Assembly (NCBI GenBank): GCA_947497585.1
Contig: CANMHG010000001.1
Coordinates: 806,001-870,000 of the forward strand
DNA from: an uncultured Bacillaceae bacterium
GTDB lineage: Bacteria > Bacillota > Bacilli > Bacillales > Bacillaceae_L
Reading direction: 5' to 3'
Length of the DNA stretch: 64,000 bases
Shown here: positions 46,499 to 55,328 of the stretch, piece after piece
Layout of the letters: each line of letters begins with the position of its first letter
How positions within the stretch are numbered: the stretch's first letter is position 1
The notes under the pieces: generated by a model
Databases searched by the model: none
The model's input: only the letters and a program-made list of their open reading frames with translations
Told to the model about the DNA's origin: nothing
Position numbers and translations under genes: made by a program

Positions 46499-46939
46499 AT
46501 GAAGAAAATTACAAAATTAGAATATCGACTAAACGACCCTCACAGCAATTATCCTGCAATATATCACTACAACCATCTTGAACAAACTGAAATTTTCAGC
46601 AGACGATTATGTGATTATTTTATAAAAGACAGAAAGGTTTATTATAAAACTTCGACTGCCCTTGAAAGAGACATGTACGTGATTTACGTAGAAGAAGATA
46701 GGGAAGAAACCCCATTCCAAACCGGAACTACATATTCCCATGTCACATTAGAACTTCGACTTTTTAAGGAACACACCGAGTCAAACCTTCTCTTTAAATA
46801 TGATTTACATTCACATGAAGACGCACTCACCTTTATCGGTAACGATTATCTACTTTTAGGTGAGATTGAATACGAAAAAGTTTCTTCAGAAATCGATGAA
46901 GATCGTTCTACTTATGTTGTCTATTTGACTATCGTATAA
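46499..46939 (+). CDS. Hypothetical protein
   Basis: 146 residues, soluble, mixed charge, probably mainly beta; no motif or family recognised. GGAGG lies five bases before ATG 46499, so it is very likely translated. It is transcribed divergently from the ligase operon and ends at a strong bidirectional terminator. Confidence 0.75.
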   Translation: MKKITKLEYRLNDPHSNYPAIYHYNHLEQTEIFSRRLCDYFIKDRKVYYKTSTALERDMYVIYVEEDREETPFQTGTTYSHVTLELRLFKEHTESNLLFKYDLHSHEDALTFIGNDYLLLGEIEYEKVSSEIDEDRSTYVVYLTIV

Positions 46940-46953
46940 TGTGATTTCCTATG

Positions 46954-47001
46954 AAAAAAAGTAAGTCGATTTTCTTTTTATAGAATCGACTTACTTTTTT
47001 T
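46954..47001. terminator. Bidirectional terminator
   Basis: Perfect 18-base arms: seven A plus GTAAGTCGATT on one side, its complement with seven T on the other, loop of 12 nt. Confidence 0.92.
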
Positions 47002-47002
47002 A

Positions 47003-48538
47003 TTAAAAGAATATAGTAGCAGTAACACCTAAGACTCCAATTAGTGCTAGTATGTATGCTGGTTTCATTGGCATCTCCCCATTATTTTCCATCGCCTTAC
47101 CAAACATAAAAAATACCATTGGATGTACTAAGAAAGGCATTGAGAAAATAAACGGTATTAGCAACGCTGCATCTGAACCAAACATCCCACCTTGAATAGC
47201 TGCAAACAACCCAAAGTGAGAAATAGCACTAGATTGAGCCATAGCTGAATAATCAAAAGACATATCACTAAAACTTAGTAACACTAACCCTCCGAACACA
47301 GCACAAATTTGCCATCCAAAAGAAAACTGTATAAGGGCGTTTACTTCTTTTTTATCATTTCCATTTGCTTTACGCATGTTAGAAATCGCCCATATCGTTA
47401 ACCCAATACCTATAGCTCCTAACAGTGCCGATGGCAGCATCCATAAACTTCCTCGGTCAGCACTTATGGCCAATATTGAAAATACAAAAATATGACCAAA
47501 AAACGGAATATTGATCATAATTGGTGCTCGATTAGCAGCCGTTTTTCCAAAGTCACCTGCTGTGCATGCCCCTGTTAGTCCAGAGTGTGATAATGAACCT
47601 GCCATACCGGGTGCTAGATTTCTCACATTTGCAGTTTTTGCAAATAACATAAGTAACGCAATTCCACCAAACATCCAAAATAATTGTCCAAAAAATCCAT
47701 AAACAAGGACCGAATTCATTCCTTCTATTGAGAAAGCCTCACCAATTCGAGAACCTCCAACTAAAAAATTACCTGCTAAAACAATTGGAATTCCTGCAAA
47801 TAATAAAGAACGCAACGTCGGACCAAATTTCCATTTATAAAAAATCGCCCCTAATGCTGCTCCTATCATCATTGCAAAAAAGATTTGAGGTAGTGAAATG
47901 AGTTCACCAACCCATTTAGAAACTAGATATGAAAGGAATAGTACTGCAACAATGACAACAATTTCGATAAAACCTTTCTGTAAATAAACGCGTTTATTTT
48001 TAATTGCCGCTTTATTATCTATGAGTATTAAAGAACCAATTAATCCAATATACGCAATTAACGGGTAGTAGTTTGCTGGCATAGTTGCTGAATTAGTTCC
48101 TAGGATAATACGATTTACTCCTTCAATACCTAATAAAATGAAGAAAGAACGTATGATAAAAATGAATTGTGTTCTAGATGTACCTAGTATCGTTTCTTCA
48201 CTAGAAGGAATAACAAAATCATCCTCAGCGAGTTCTTCGTTTCCTAGAATTTTTCTTAATTCTTGTCCCCCCACAAAGAAGGTAGCTGTTAGAGCAATGA
48301 TTGTAGTATTGGCCATCATATTGACAAATGGGAATTCCGGAAGACCAGGTGTTGCAACATTGCTTACTACAAGTAGATATCCCATAGCTAACCCAAAAAT
48401 AACGATGATTAGAATAGGAGAGTACCTAGTTCCTGCTACAACTGTCCGTGATACTAGCACCATTGGTATTAGGAAAAATAAAACAATCCAAAATTGATTT
48501 ATTAATTGTAAGTGATTAATTTGATTTATAATATCCAT
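47003..48538 (-). CDS. Large multi-pass permease of unknown substrate
   Basis: 511 residues with about 12-13 hydrophobic segments. A cytoplasmic loop near residue 110-130 (QELRKILGNEELAEDD) and a conserved-looking half-helix GSLSHSGLTGACTAGDFGKTAANRAP suggest a secondary transporter with re-entrant loops, but I cannot name the family. ATG at 48538 follows AAGGAG by seven bases; the 26 codons upstream are dropped. Repeats of the GAGGTCACATAAA type lie upstream of the gene. Confidence 0.8.
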   Translation of the reverse strand: MDIINQINHLQLINQFWIVLFFLIPMVLVSRTVVAGTRYSPILIIVIFGLAMGYLLVVSNVATPGLPEFPFVNMMANTTIIALTATFFVGGQELRKILGNEELAEDDFVIPSSEETILGTSRTQFIFIIRSFFILLGIEGVNRIILGTNSATMPANYYPLIAYIGLIGSLILIDNKAAIKNKRVYLQKGFIEIVVIVAVLFLSYLVSKWVGELISLPQIFFAMMIGAALGAIFYKWKFGPTLRSLLFAGIPIVLAGNFLVGGSRIGEAFSIEGMNSVLVYGFFGQLFWMFGGIALLMLFAKTANVRNLAPGMAGSLSHSGLTGACTAGDFGKTAANRAPIMINIPFFGHIFVFSILAISADRGSLWMLPSALLGAIGIGLTIWAISNMRKANGNDKKEVNALIQFSFGWQICAVFGGLVLLSFSDMSFDYSAMAQSSAISHFGLFAAIQGGMFGSDAALLIPFIFSMPFLVHPMVFFMFGKAMENNGEMPMKPAYILALIGVLGVTATIFF

Positions 48539-48654
48539 ATTCAAACTCCTTTGGCTTAATTTGCCCTTAAGGAGTTTATAATATGCTGTAATTGGGATTA
48601 ATTTAGTTGCCAACAAAGATTTATCGGTCCTCAGCTCTCCGAGAAACTTGCACA

Positions 48655-48950
48655 GAGGTCACATAAACTTTTTTATGAGCCCTCAAATCCATGAAATTCT
48701 TGAACATAGGTCGCATAAATTGATTTATGAACCCTCAAATCCATGAAATCCTTGAACAGAGGTCACATAAATTGATTTATGAACCCTCAAATCCATGAAA
48801 TCCTTGAACAGAGGTCACATAATTGATTTATGAACCCTCAAATCCATGAAATCCTCGAACAGAGGTCACATAAATTGATTTATGAGCCCTCAAGTACACA
48901 ATATCCTCGCACAGAGGTCACATAAATCAATTTATAAAAACTCAACAAAA
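48655..48950. repeat. 52-bp repeat array, six units, same core as the hut array
   Basis: GAGG/TAGG of the core falls at 48655, 48707, 48759, 48811, 48862 and 48914: steps 52, 52, 52, 51, 52. Core: GAGGTCACATAAATTGATT then TATGAACCCTC; linker near ATCCATGAAATCCTTGAACA, almost constant within this locus but unlike the hut linkers. It lies between the permease gene and the acidic-protein gene. Non-coding. Confidence 0.95.
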
Positions 48951-49041
48951 GTTCCACTAAAAAAGTAGCTCAATTTAGGAATACAAGTTTACTTGTTTTA
49001 TCCAAAACTGAACTACTACATATTATTTTATTTAATTGGGT

Positions 49042-49737
49042 TTAATCTAGTTCATCAAAGTTCAATTCACTTAAATAGTCCATGTTACTTGCAACCATTG
49101 AAATGATTGTGCTTGCTTCTTCTTTACTAAAAATAAAATTAGTTTCGTCTTCGATAAGATCATCGTCTGCTGTTCGAACACGGTTTACACGGCGAAGTAC
49201 GCCATCACCTGTTTCTTCCACGATTCCAAATTGATAAGTTACCTCTACCTCATCCGAGTGAGAGTATGCAGTGACCTCAGGAGTGGTCCACTCAACATCA
49301 ATTTCTTCCATAATATCATCATCTTCAACATCTTCTTCTAATGCATAGTAATCAACCTGGTCATCATCATCTTCGCTAACATAGTACTCTTCCACTTCAT
49401 CTTCGTCATCAAGATCAGATACGTCATCATTCATGTATTCATGGAAGCTTTCATGTACGGCGTCTACAATGTTATCTATGTCTGAAAGAATTGTTCTGGA
49501 GATCTGCTCTAGTTCAAAATCGAACGATTCAATATAGAACTCCTCATTATGTGGATCAAAGAATAACGTGCAAAAGTAATCTCTGTCATCATCCTCTGTT
49601 TCAACATAAAACTCAATACGTGGGTGTTTCGCTCCACGGTCTACCGACATATGTCCCACTTCGTCAAACTTATCACAAATTGACTCTAAACTATCCTGAA
49701 GCTCGCCAGTTACTCGATCAAACCACTCTAATGACAT
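49042..49737 (-). CDS. Acidic protein of unknown function
   Basis: 231 residues, soluble, with a strongly acidic middle (runs such as SDLDDEDEVEEYY and YVSEDDDDQ) between an N-terminal domain (MSLEWFDRVTGELQ to about 85) and a C-terminal domain. No family recognised. Repeat arrays lie on both sides of it. ATG 49737 is preceded by AAAGGATGGG; an ATG four codons earlier (49749) is also possible. Confidence 0.75.
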   Translation of the reverse strand: MSLEWFDRVTGELQDSLESICDKFDEVGHMSVDRGAKHPRIEFYVETEDDDRDYFCTLFFDPHNEEFYIESFDFELEQISRTILSDIDNIVDAVHESFHEYMNDDVSDLDDEDEVEEYYVSEDDDDQVDYYALEEDVEDDDIMEEIDVEWTTPEVTAYSHSDEVEVTYQFGIVEETGDGVLRRVNRVRTADDDLIEDETNFIFSKEEASTIISMVASNMDYLSELNFDELD

Positions 49738-49833
49738 AAAGCATCCCATCCTTTCAAGGTTGTCTGCCTTATTGTATCCAACTTATTTAATTACTTTCAT
49801 ACCAGATTCATCCAAATAAAGATTAGTAGGTCA

Positions 49834-49915
49834 AAATCGGGCGAAACTCAAACAGAATCGGGCCGAAATACTATTTAATCGGGCCAAAACCACTAATTAT
49901 CGGGCCAAACACAAA
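49834..49915. repeat. Four-unit repeat at exact 21-bp period
   Basis: AATCGGGCCAAAA-like units with ATCGGG at 49836, 49857, 49878 and 49899. Lies between the ABC transporter terminator and the acidic-protein promoter region. Non-coding. Confidence 0.85.
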
Positions 49916-49926
49916 ATTGACCCATC

Positions 49927-49954
49927 AAAAAAACAGTACCCATTTAGGATACTG
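49927..49954 (-). terminator. Terminator after the ABC exporter genes
   Basis: Minus strand arms CAGTATCC and GGGTACTG (one G-U pair) followed by seven T. Confidence 0.8.
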
Positions 49955-49964
49955 CTCTTTCCAA

Positions 49965-51752
49965 CTATATAATCTCTTGTTTCAACTGGCTATGGAATAA
50001 TCCATGGTAGAAGCCTCTCTTATCTAATAGCTCATCATGTGTACCATTTTCAATGACTTGACCATCCTCTAATACTAAGATCTGATCAGCTTGTTGAATC
50101 GTATTTAAACGATGGGCAATCACAAAACAAGTACGATCTTTCATTAAGCGTTTAAGTGCTTCTTGAATTTTCATTTCTGTAATTGTATCAATACTACTCG
50201 TAGCCTCATCGAGAATTAAAATTGATGGATTGGGCAGGAACGCTCGTGCAATCGACAATAATTGTTTTTGCCCTTGGCTAATTCCACTTCCATCTTGGTT
50301 AATCATCGTATCATACTTGTGTGGCATCTTCATGATGAAGGAATGAGCATTTGCTAATTTAGCAGCATTTTCAATCTCTTCATCGGTTGCCTCTAAATTC
50401 CCATAACGAATATTATCTCGGATTGTCCCTTGAAATAGGTACGTATCCTGAAGGACAAATCCCATATGGTGTCGAAGGCTAGCACGCTTGATTTGTTTTA
50501 GCTCTTTATGGTCAATTAAAATTGAACCTTCATCTGTATCATAGAATCGAGACACTAAATTTATTATCGTAGTTTTACCAGCACCTGTAGGTCCGACTAA
50601 AGCCACAGTTTCACCTGGGCTGACATGAAAACTAACGTTTCGAATTGTATTCCCTTCTTCCTCATAAGAGAAAGATACATTCTTAAACTCAACCTCACCC
50701 TTTACATTTTGTAAGATAAGGGCATTCTTCTCATCTTTAGATTCAATTTCTTCATCAAGTATGTCAAATACTCTCTCAGCTCCTGCAACTGCAGATAGCA
50801 AAGTGTTAAATTGATTTGCTAAATCATTTAGCGGTCTTGTAAATTGTCTCGAATACTCAGCAAAAATAACAATTACCCCGATCGAAATGGCCCCGTTTAA
50901 GGCAAAAATCCCACCAATTGCAGCGATAATAGTAAAACTCAAATTATTTAATACGTTAAAAAGCTTAGGTATGAATCCAGAATATGTTTGAGCCCAGTAA
51001 CCTGATGTTTTTAAGTTTTGATTTTTTTCAAAAAACTGCTCTATGACTCTTTCTTCCTGAGAGAACGTTTTAACTATTCGTTGGCCAGATATCGTTTCCT
51101 CAATAAACCCGTTTAAAGCACCAATATTACGCTGTTGTTCTTTAAACAACTTCCCAGTACGGTTTGTAATCCATTTCAACCCTAAATACATGACAGGAAT
51201 GATTGTCATTGTAATCAATGTCAATAAAGGACTTAAGTACAACATCACTGATACTGTTCCTATTAACGTTAGTACACTTGAAAAAACCTGTATAAATGAA
51301 CTATTTAAGGTGGAGCTTACGTTTTCAATGTCATTGGTAACACGGCTCATTAACTCCCCTTGTTGACGCTTATCAAAAAATTGAATGGGTAGTTTATGAA
51401 GATGTGTAAACAGTTTCGTTCTCATTGAAAAAACTGTATTTTGAGCAATTCCAATCATCCAATAATTTTGAAAGAAAATAGCAACAGAGTGAAGAAGATA
51501 TATTCCAATTAGAAATAGCAACATTGTAATTAACCCGCTACTATCCTGTGTTACGATAAATTTATCAATCGACATACCTACCAAGAATGGTCCAAGTAAA
51601 CCTAAGGCAGAACTAACTACGACCATTAATAGCACAAGCAGAAGTAGCCCTTTGCGGTCTGCCAAGAAAATCCAAATTCGCTTAAGTGTTCCTAGCCAAT
51701 TTCTTTTCTTCTCGCTGTCATTTGAGATTTGCTTAGTTTGATCCTTTGACAC
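49965..51752 (-). CDS. ABC exporter subunit, consensus catalytic half (YfiC/YheH-like)
   Basis: 595 residues: six transmembrane helices then an ATPase domain. Walker A GPTGAGKTT, Walker B with catalytic Glu ILILDEATSS and H-loop VIAHRL are canonical, but its signature reads ISQGQKQ instead of LSGGQ. Together with the partner gene this gives a heterodimer with one complete and one degenerate ATP site, as in TM287/288 and BmrCD. Likely a multidrug or lipid exporter. GTG start with GGAGG nine bases before it, overlapping the end of the partner gene by 20 bp. Confidence 0.92.
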   Translation of the reverse strand: MSKDQTKQISNDSEKKRNWLGTLKRIWIFLADRKGLLLLVLLMVVVSSALGLLGPFLVGMSIDKFIVTQDSSGLITMLLFLIGIYLLHSVAIFFQNYWMIGIAQNTVFSMRTKLFTHLHKLPIQFFDKRQQGELMSRVTNDIENVSSTLNSSFIQVFSSVLTLIGTVSVMLYLSPLLTLITMTIIPVMYLGLKWITNRTGKLFKEQQRNIGALNGFIEETISGQRIVKTFSQEERVIEQFFEKNQNLKTSGYWAQTYSGFIPKLFNVLNNLSFTIIAAIGGIFALNGAISIGVIVIFAEYSRQFTRPLNDLANQFNTLLSAVAGAERVFDILDEEIESKDEKNALILQNVKGEVEFKNVSFSYEEEGNTIRNVSFHVSPGETVALVGPTGAGKTTIINLVSRFYDTDEGSILIDHKELKQIKRASLRHHMGFVLQDTYLFQGTIRDNIRYGNLEATDEEIENAAKLANAHSFIMKMPHKYDTMINQDGSGISQGQKQLLSIARAFLPNPSILILDEATSSIDTITEMKIQEALKRLMKDRTCFVIAHRLNTIQQADQILVLEDGQVIENGTHDELLDKRGFYHGLFHSQLKQEII

Positions 51753-53475
51753 GTCTAAGTTCCTCCTCTCCGAATTGTGATAAAAATATCTTCTGATAAA
51801 GACTAGAACTTTTCAAAAGTTCATTATGATTTCCCTGTTCCAATAAAGAACCGTCCTCTATAAGTAAGATATTGTCAGCTTCCATAGCCGTTGTTATTTT
51901 TTGGGTAATGATAAGTGTTGTACATTTATATCGAGATAAAGCTTGAAGTAATTTCGCCTCTGTCTTTAAATCTAATGCACTAGTACTATCATCTAATAAT
52001 AAAATCTTTGGTTTTCTGATCAAAGCTCTCGCAATAGATAAACGCTGCTTTTGTCCACCAGATAAATTTACCCCTCTTTGACCAATTAACGTATCATATT
52101 TATTAGGTAGTTTTTCAACAGTATCGTGGATTTGAGCACTCTTAGTCGCTTCAACAATTTCCTCCATTGAAGCATTTTCTTTTCCCCATTTAATATTGTC
52201 AGTTACACTACCTGTAAATAATAATGCCTCCTGTGGAACATAACCGATTTGTTTTCGCAATTGATCTTGTTTCATATCTTTTACGTTATGTCCGTCTATT
52301 AAAACCGTACCTTTATCTGCATCATATAAACGCGGAATCAATTGAAACAATGAAGATTTCCCTGATCCTGTTGCACCTAAAATCGCTACAGTTTCACCAG
52401 ATTTTGCTTTGAATGAAATGTTATGTAATACTTCGTCTGTTGTACCTGGATATGTAAAGGCTACATTCTTAAATTCGATTTCTCCTTTTACAAATGCACC
52501 CGGTTCTATGGCATCGGTTGAATCAACCATATCAGCCTCTGAAACAAGAACATCTGAAATACGTCCCGCAGATGCTTTTGCCCGTGAAAAAGCAAGAATA
52601 ATGAAAGTAAAGATTGAGAAGGCCCCCATAATTCTTGTAGCGTAATTAACTAAGGCAACAATTTCCCCTACCCCCGCCTGCTTTGTATTTACTTCAACAC
52701 TTCCAAACCAGAGAATAGCGATAATACTTAAGTTCATCACTAAGAGCAAGATTGGCATTGTAAATTCAATGACTCGTAACGAATTAATAGTCTTATCTCT
52801 TAACTTCTCATTTGCATTTGTAAATCGATCTACTTCATACTTCCATCTTAAAAAAGCTTTAATAAGCCGCATACCGGATAAGTTTTCACGCATAACACGG
52901 TTAACATGGTCTAAGCGCTCTTGAACAGCTTTAAACAATACGCTTCCTTTGTTCATAAAATAAATCAAGAACAAAAATAACGCAGGGACAGCAATTACCA
53001 ATACAAGAGCAAGCTTCACATTCACAAATAAAGCCATTATCATTCCACCAATAATAAGCAGTGGAGCTCTTAGCATGATACGTAAACTCATAAACACTGT
53101 ATTTTGGAGCTGTGTTACATCGTTTGTAAATCTAGTAATCAATGAAGAAGTTTGAAATTCATTAAAATTGGCAAATGAAAAGGATTGTACCTTTAGAAAT
53201 AAGTGTTTTCTAAGGTCAAATCCATAGCTTTGACTCACATGAGCAGCAAAAAAGGAGTTGATAATTCCCGAAGCAAAAGCCAATAAAGACAACCCTACCA
53301 TGACAGCTCCCCATTTATAGATAACTGAGAGGTCCTTTTGTAAAATACCATCATCAATTATCTTAGCGATCAGTAGAGGTTGAACAAGCTCTACCACTAG
53401 TTCCGTTAGCATAAGTGATAAAGCGATAACGATGGCAATTCGATATGGCTTTAAGTACGATAAAACGTTTAACAT
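51733..53475 (-). CDS. ABC exporter subunit, degenerate half (YfiB/YheI-like)
   Basis: 580 residues: six transmembrane helices then an ATPase domain. The signature LSGGQKQRLS is canonical, but the catalytic Glu after Walker B is Asp (ILLLDDSTSALD) and the H-loop His is Gln (IITQKI), so its own Walker site cannot hydrolyse ATP well. It complements the downstream partner, whose signature is degenerate. First gene of a two-gene operon. GGGGGA precedes the ATG. Confidence 0.92.
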   Translation of the reverse strand: MLNVLSYLKPYRIAIVIALSLMLTELVVELVQPLLIAKIIDDGILQKDLSVIYKWGAVMVGLSLLAFASGIINSFFAAHVSQSYGFDLRKHLFLKVQSFSFANFNEFQTSSLITRFTNDVTQLQNTVFMSLRIMLRAPLLIIGGMIMALFVNVKLALVLVIAVPALFLFLIYFMNKGSVLFKAVQERLDHVNRVMRENLSGMRLIKAFLRWKYEVDRFTNANEKLRDKTINSLRVIEFTMPILLLVMNLSIIAILWFGSVEVNTKQAGVGEIVALVNYATRIMGAFSIFTFIILAFSRAKASAGRISDVLVSEADMVDSTDAIEPGAFVKGEIEFKNVAFTYPGTTDEVLHNISFKAKSGETVAILGATGSGKSSLFQLIPRLYDADKGTVLIDGHNVKDMKQDQLRKQIGYVPQEALLFTGSVTDNIKWGKENASMEEIVEATKSAQIHDTVEKLPNKYDTLIGQRGVNLSGGQKQRLSIARALIRKPKILLLDDSTSALDLKTEAKLLQALSRYKCTTLIITQKITTAMEADNILLIEDGSLLEQGNHNELLKSSSLYQKIFLSQFGEEELRRVKGSN

Positions 53476-53585
53476 TTATAGTCCCCCAAAAGATGTTTCT
53501 AACTACTAATTATCTAATAATTCTAAATCAATATATTAGTATATTCAACAACTATTTCGATAATCGAAGTAAAAATGTAAAAAAA

Positions 53586-53616
53586 AACTAAAAAACCTGC
53601 TTCTGACAGGTCTTTT
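53586..53616 (-). terminator. Terminator after the cyclophilin gene
   Basis: Minus strand AAAGACCTG and CAGGTTT arms (one bulged base) followed by a T-run. Confidence 0.7.
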
Positions 53617-53627
53617 AGTCAACTATT

Positions 53628-54275
53628 CTATTCCGTTTTCTTCGGTTCACCGTAGTCTACTCCGAATGTGTCAACGGTCATTGTTTTGATTTTTTGATCT
53701 TCTAGTGGTTTATCCATATTGTCTCTTTCTACAGAAACGATTGAATCTACAACTTCAAGTCCTTCAATAACTTTACCAAATGCAGCATATTGACCATCTA
53801 GACTCGGATAATCCTCAGCCATGATGAAAAATTGTGAGCCCGCAGAGTTTGGATCTTGTGTTCGAGCCATTGAGAGGACACCTTTTGTATGGGATAGGTC
53901 GTTTTTAAAGCCATTTCCAGTAAATTCACCTGGAATGCTATAACCTGGTCCACCCGTTCCATTTCCTGCAGGATCTCCACCTTGAATCATAAAGCCAGGA
54001 ATGACACGATGAAAGATAATTCCATCATAATAATTTTGTTCAATTAGAGATACGAAATTGGCTACTGTATTTGGAGCAATATCTGGATAAAGCTCAAGTT
54101 TGATTACATCCCCATTTTCCATCGTCATAGTGACTACTGGATTTTCACCTGTTGTTGCAGCATTTTCATTTCCTAATTCAGTTTCTGGTTGTGCGGTAGT
54201 CCCACACGCTGATAAAACAAGTGAGAATAAGAAGAGTATCGCTAAAAGTATAATTGGTTTTCTTACTATTTTCAT
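53628..54275 (-). CDS. Cyclophilin-type peptidyl-prolyl isomerase lipoprotein
   Basis: 215 residues: lipoprotein signal with lipobox LSAC (Cys 24), a short Glu/Asn/Thr linker, then a cyclophilin domain (about 47-205) with the active-site segments FHRVIPGFMIQGGDPAGNG and SAGSQFFIM. It should catalyse prolyl cis-trans isomerisation of exported proteins at the outer face of the membrane, alongside PrsA. Single gene with its own terminator. Confidence 0.93.
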   Translation of the reverse strand: MKIVRKPIILLAILFLFSLVLSACGTTAQPETELGNENAATTGENPVVTMTMENGDVIKLELYPDIAPNTVANFVSLIEQNYYDGIIFHRVIPGFMIQGGDPAGNGTGGPGYSIPGEFTGNGFKNDLSHTKGVLSMARTQDPNSAGSQFFIMAEDYPSLDGQYAAFGKVIEGLEVVDSIVSVERDNMDKPLEDQKIKTMTVDTFGVDYGEPKKTE

Positions 54276-54347
54276 AAATTACTGTCTCCTTGCGTTTTCT
54301 TTATATTATAAAGCTTGATGGAATAGCCTGTCCATTTTGTTTTTAGT

Positions 54348-54376
54348 TTGATTTTTCAATAAAAATAAAGTATAAT
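54348..54376 (+). promoter_or_regulatory. Sigma-A promoter of the 54.5 kb gene
   Basis: -35 TTGATT (54348-54353), 17-bp spacer, -10 TATAAT (54371-54376), about 90 bp before the start codon. Confidence 0.75.
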
Positions 54377-54468
54377 ATATAACTTGTTGAAACGAGTTAT
54401 TCACTGTTTATAAAATATCCGCATATAAATGAATATAAGGGCCAGTTTTTTGAAAGGAGTTTGAAACC

Positions 54469-54996
54469 TTGTACACGAAATTATTTGGAATGGATGATGT
54501 AGAAACAAAGGATAAAGAAGAAATACAAGAAGAGCTTGAAAACTTAGAGTTCCAGGTTTATAGAATGCAGGAGAACATGAAGGAAATCGCAAAAAAGTGG
54601 AAGATTCTCGGAATTGAACAAACACATGATGATAGTTGGGTTATTATTTATCTAGTGGATGATGGAAACACGTGTAAAATCATGTTAGATGATTGTGACA
54701 CGCCATATCGAGGCAGGTGGGATTTTTCCATTCAGGCCTACTACTCTGAAGACAACAATATCCACATTGGAGATATCAAAGGAGATGCCAATAAAGGCTT
54801 CGGATCAATTTGTATGGAATATTTAAAGACACTAGCTAAAGAACAGAACATACAATACATCACTGGTGATATTGCAGAACGAGATTGGGATCACATAGAC
54901 CGTCTTATTCATTTTTATGAAAAGCATAACTTTAAGGTAGAAGTTGATTATAATGATAAATCCGGTGAAATCAAATGGAATTCTTTATATCAATAA
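54469..54996 (+). CDS. GNAT-like protein with N-terminal coiled coil
   Basis: 175 residues. A charged helical coiled coil (about 10-50) precedes a domain whose strand pattern and segment GDANKGFGSICMEYLKTLA, IDRLIHFYEKHNFKVEVDY look like a GNAT fold with a weak acetyl-CoA loop. TTG start nine bases after AAAGGAG. Substrate unknown; some relatives of this type may not be active enzymes. Confidence 0.7.
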   Translation: MYTKLFGMDDVETKDKEEIQEELENLEFQVYRMQENMKEIAKKWKILGIEQTHDDSWVIIYLVDDGNTCKIMLDDCDTPYRGRWDFSIQAYYSEDNNIHIGDIKGDANKGFGSICMEYLKTLAKEQNIQYITGDIAERDWDHIDRLIHFYEKHNFKVEVDYNDKSGEIKWNSLYQ

Positions 54997-55054
54997 ATGA
55001 AGGTAAGAAATTAAGCCACAAATCATGTATTGATTCTAATTAATTTCATTATTG

Positions 55055-55086
55055 AACCAGCTTGACGAATGTTGAGCTGGTTTTTT
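55055..55086 (+). terminator. Terminator after the GNAT-like gene
   Basis: Arms AACCAGCT and AGCTGGTT followed by six T in total on the plus strand. Confidence 0.85.
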
Positions 55087-55120
55087 CAACTTTTGAAAAT
55101 AGTTTTTTACCACAAAAAGG

Positions 55121-55240
55121 TAATACTTGCACATTTTAAAGGAATAGTTGCAAGTTTCTTGAAATAGTTGCAACTTTTCATAAGATACTTGCAAATACAT
55201 CCAGAATAGTTTTCGAATATCAAAAAATACTTGCAAATAT
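55121..55240. repeat. Six-unit repeat at 20-21 bp period
   Basis: AATA(G/C)TTGCAA-like units with the TTGC core at 55127, 55148, 55168, 55189, 55210 (mutated) and 55231, steps 21, 20, 21, 21, 21. Lies between a terminator and the metalloprotease promoter region. A minus-strand reading frame across it is accidental. Confidence 0.85.
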
Positions 55241-55328
55241 AATACCCCGCGCTATAGCTTTGACAAAATTTAACTCATCATCCTATGAATCTATCCATGA
55301 TAGAATAGATCGAAGGATGTGAGACAAC

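Noticed and set aside
48138..48497. 119-codon plus-strand frame
   Set aside because: Antisense shadow of the permease gene; no ribosome site or promoter.
48655..48950. CRISPR array
   Set aside because: Core of about 31 bp with about 21-bp gaps looks CRISPR-like at first, but the gaps are nearly identical within the locus, the cores are degenerate, and there are no cas genes in the window.
55036..55236. Minus-strand frame across the TTGCAA repeats
   Set aside because: It follows the repeat by chance; the 20/21-bp steps would break a heptad pattern, and it lacks a ribosome site.
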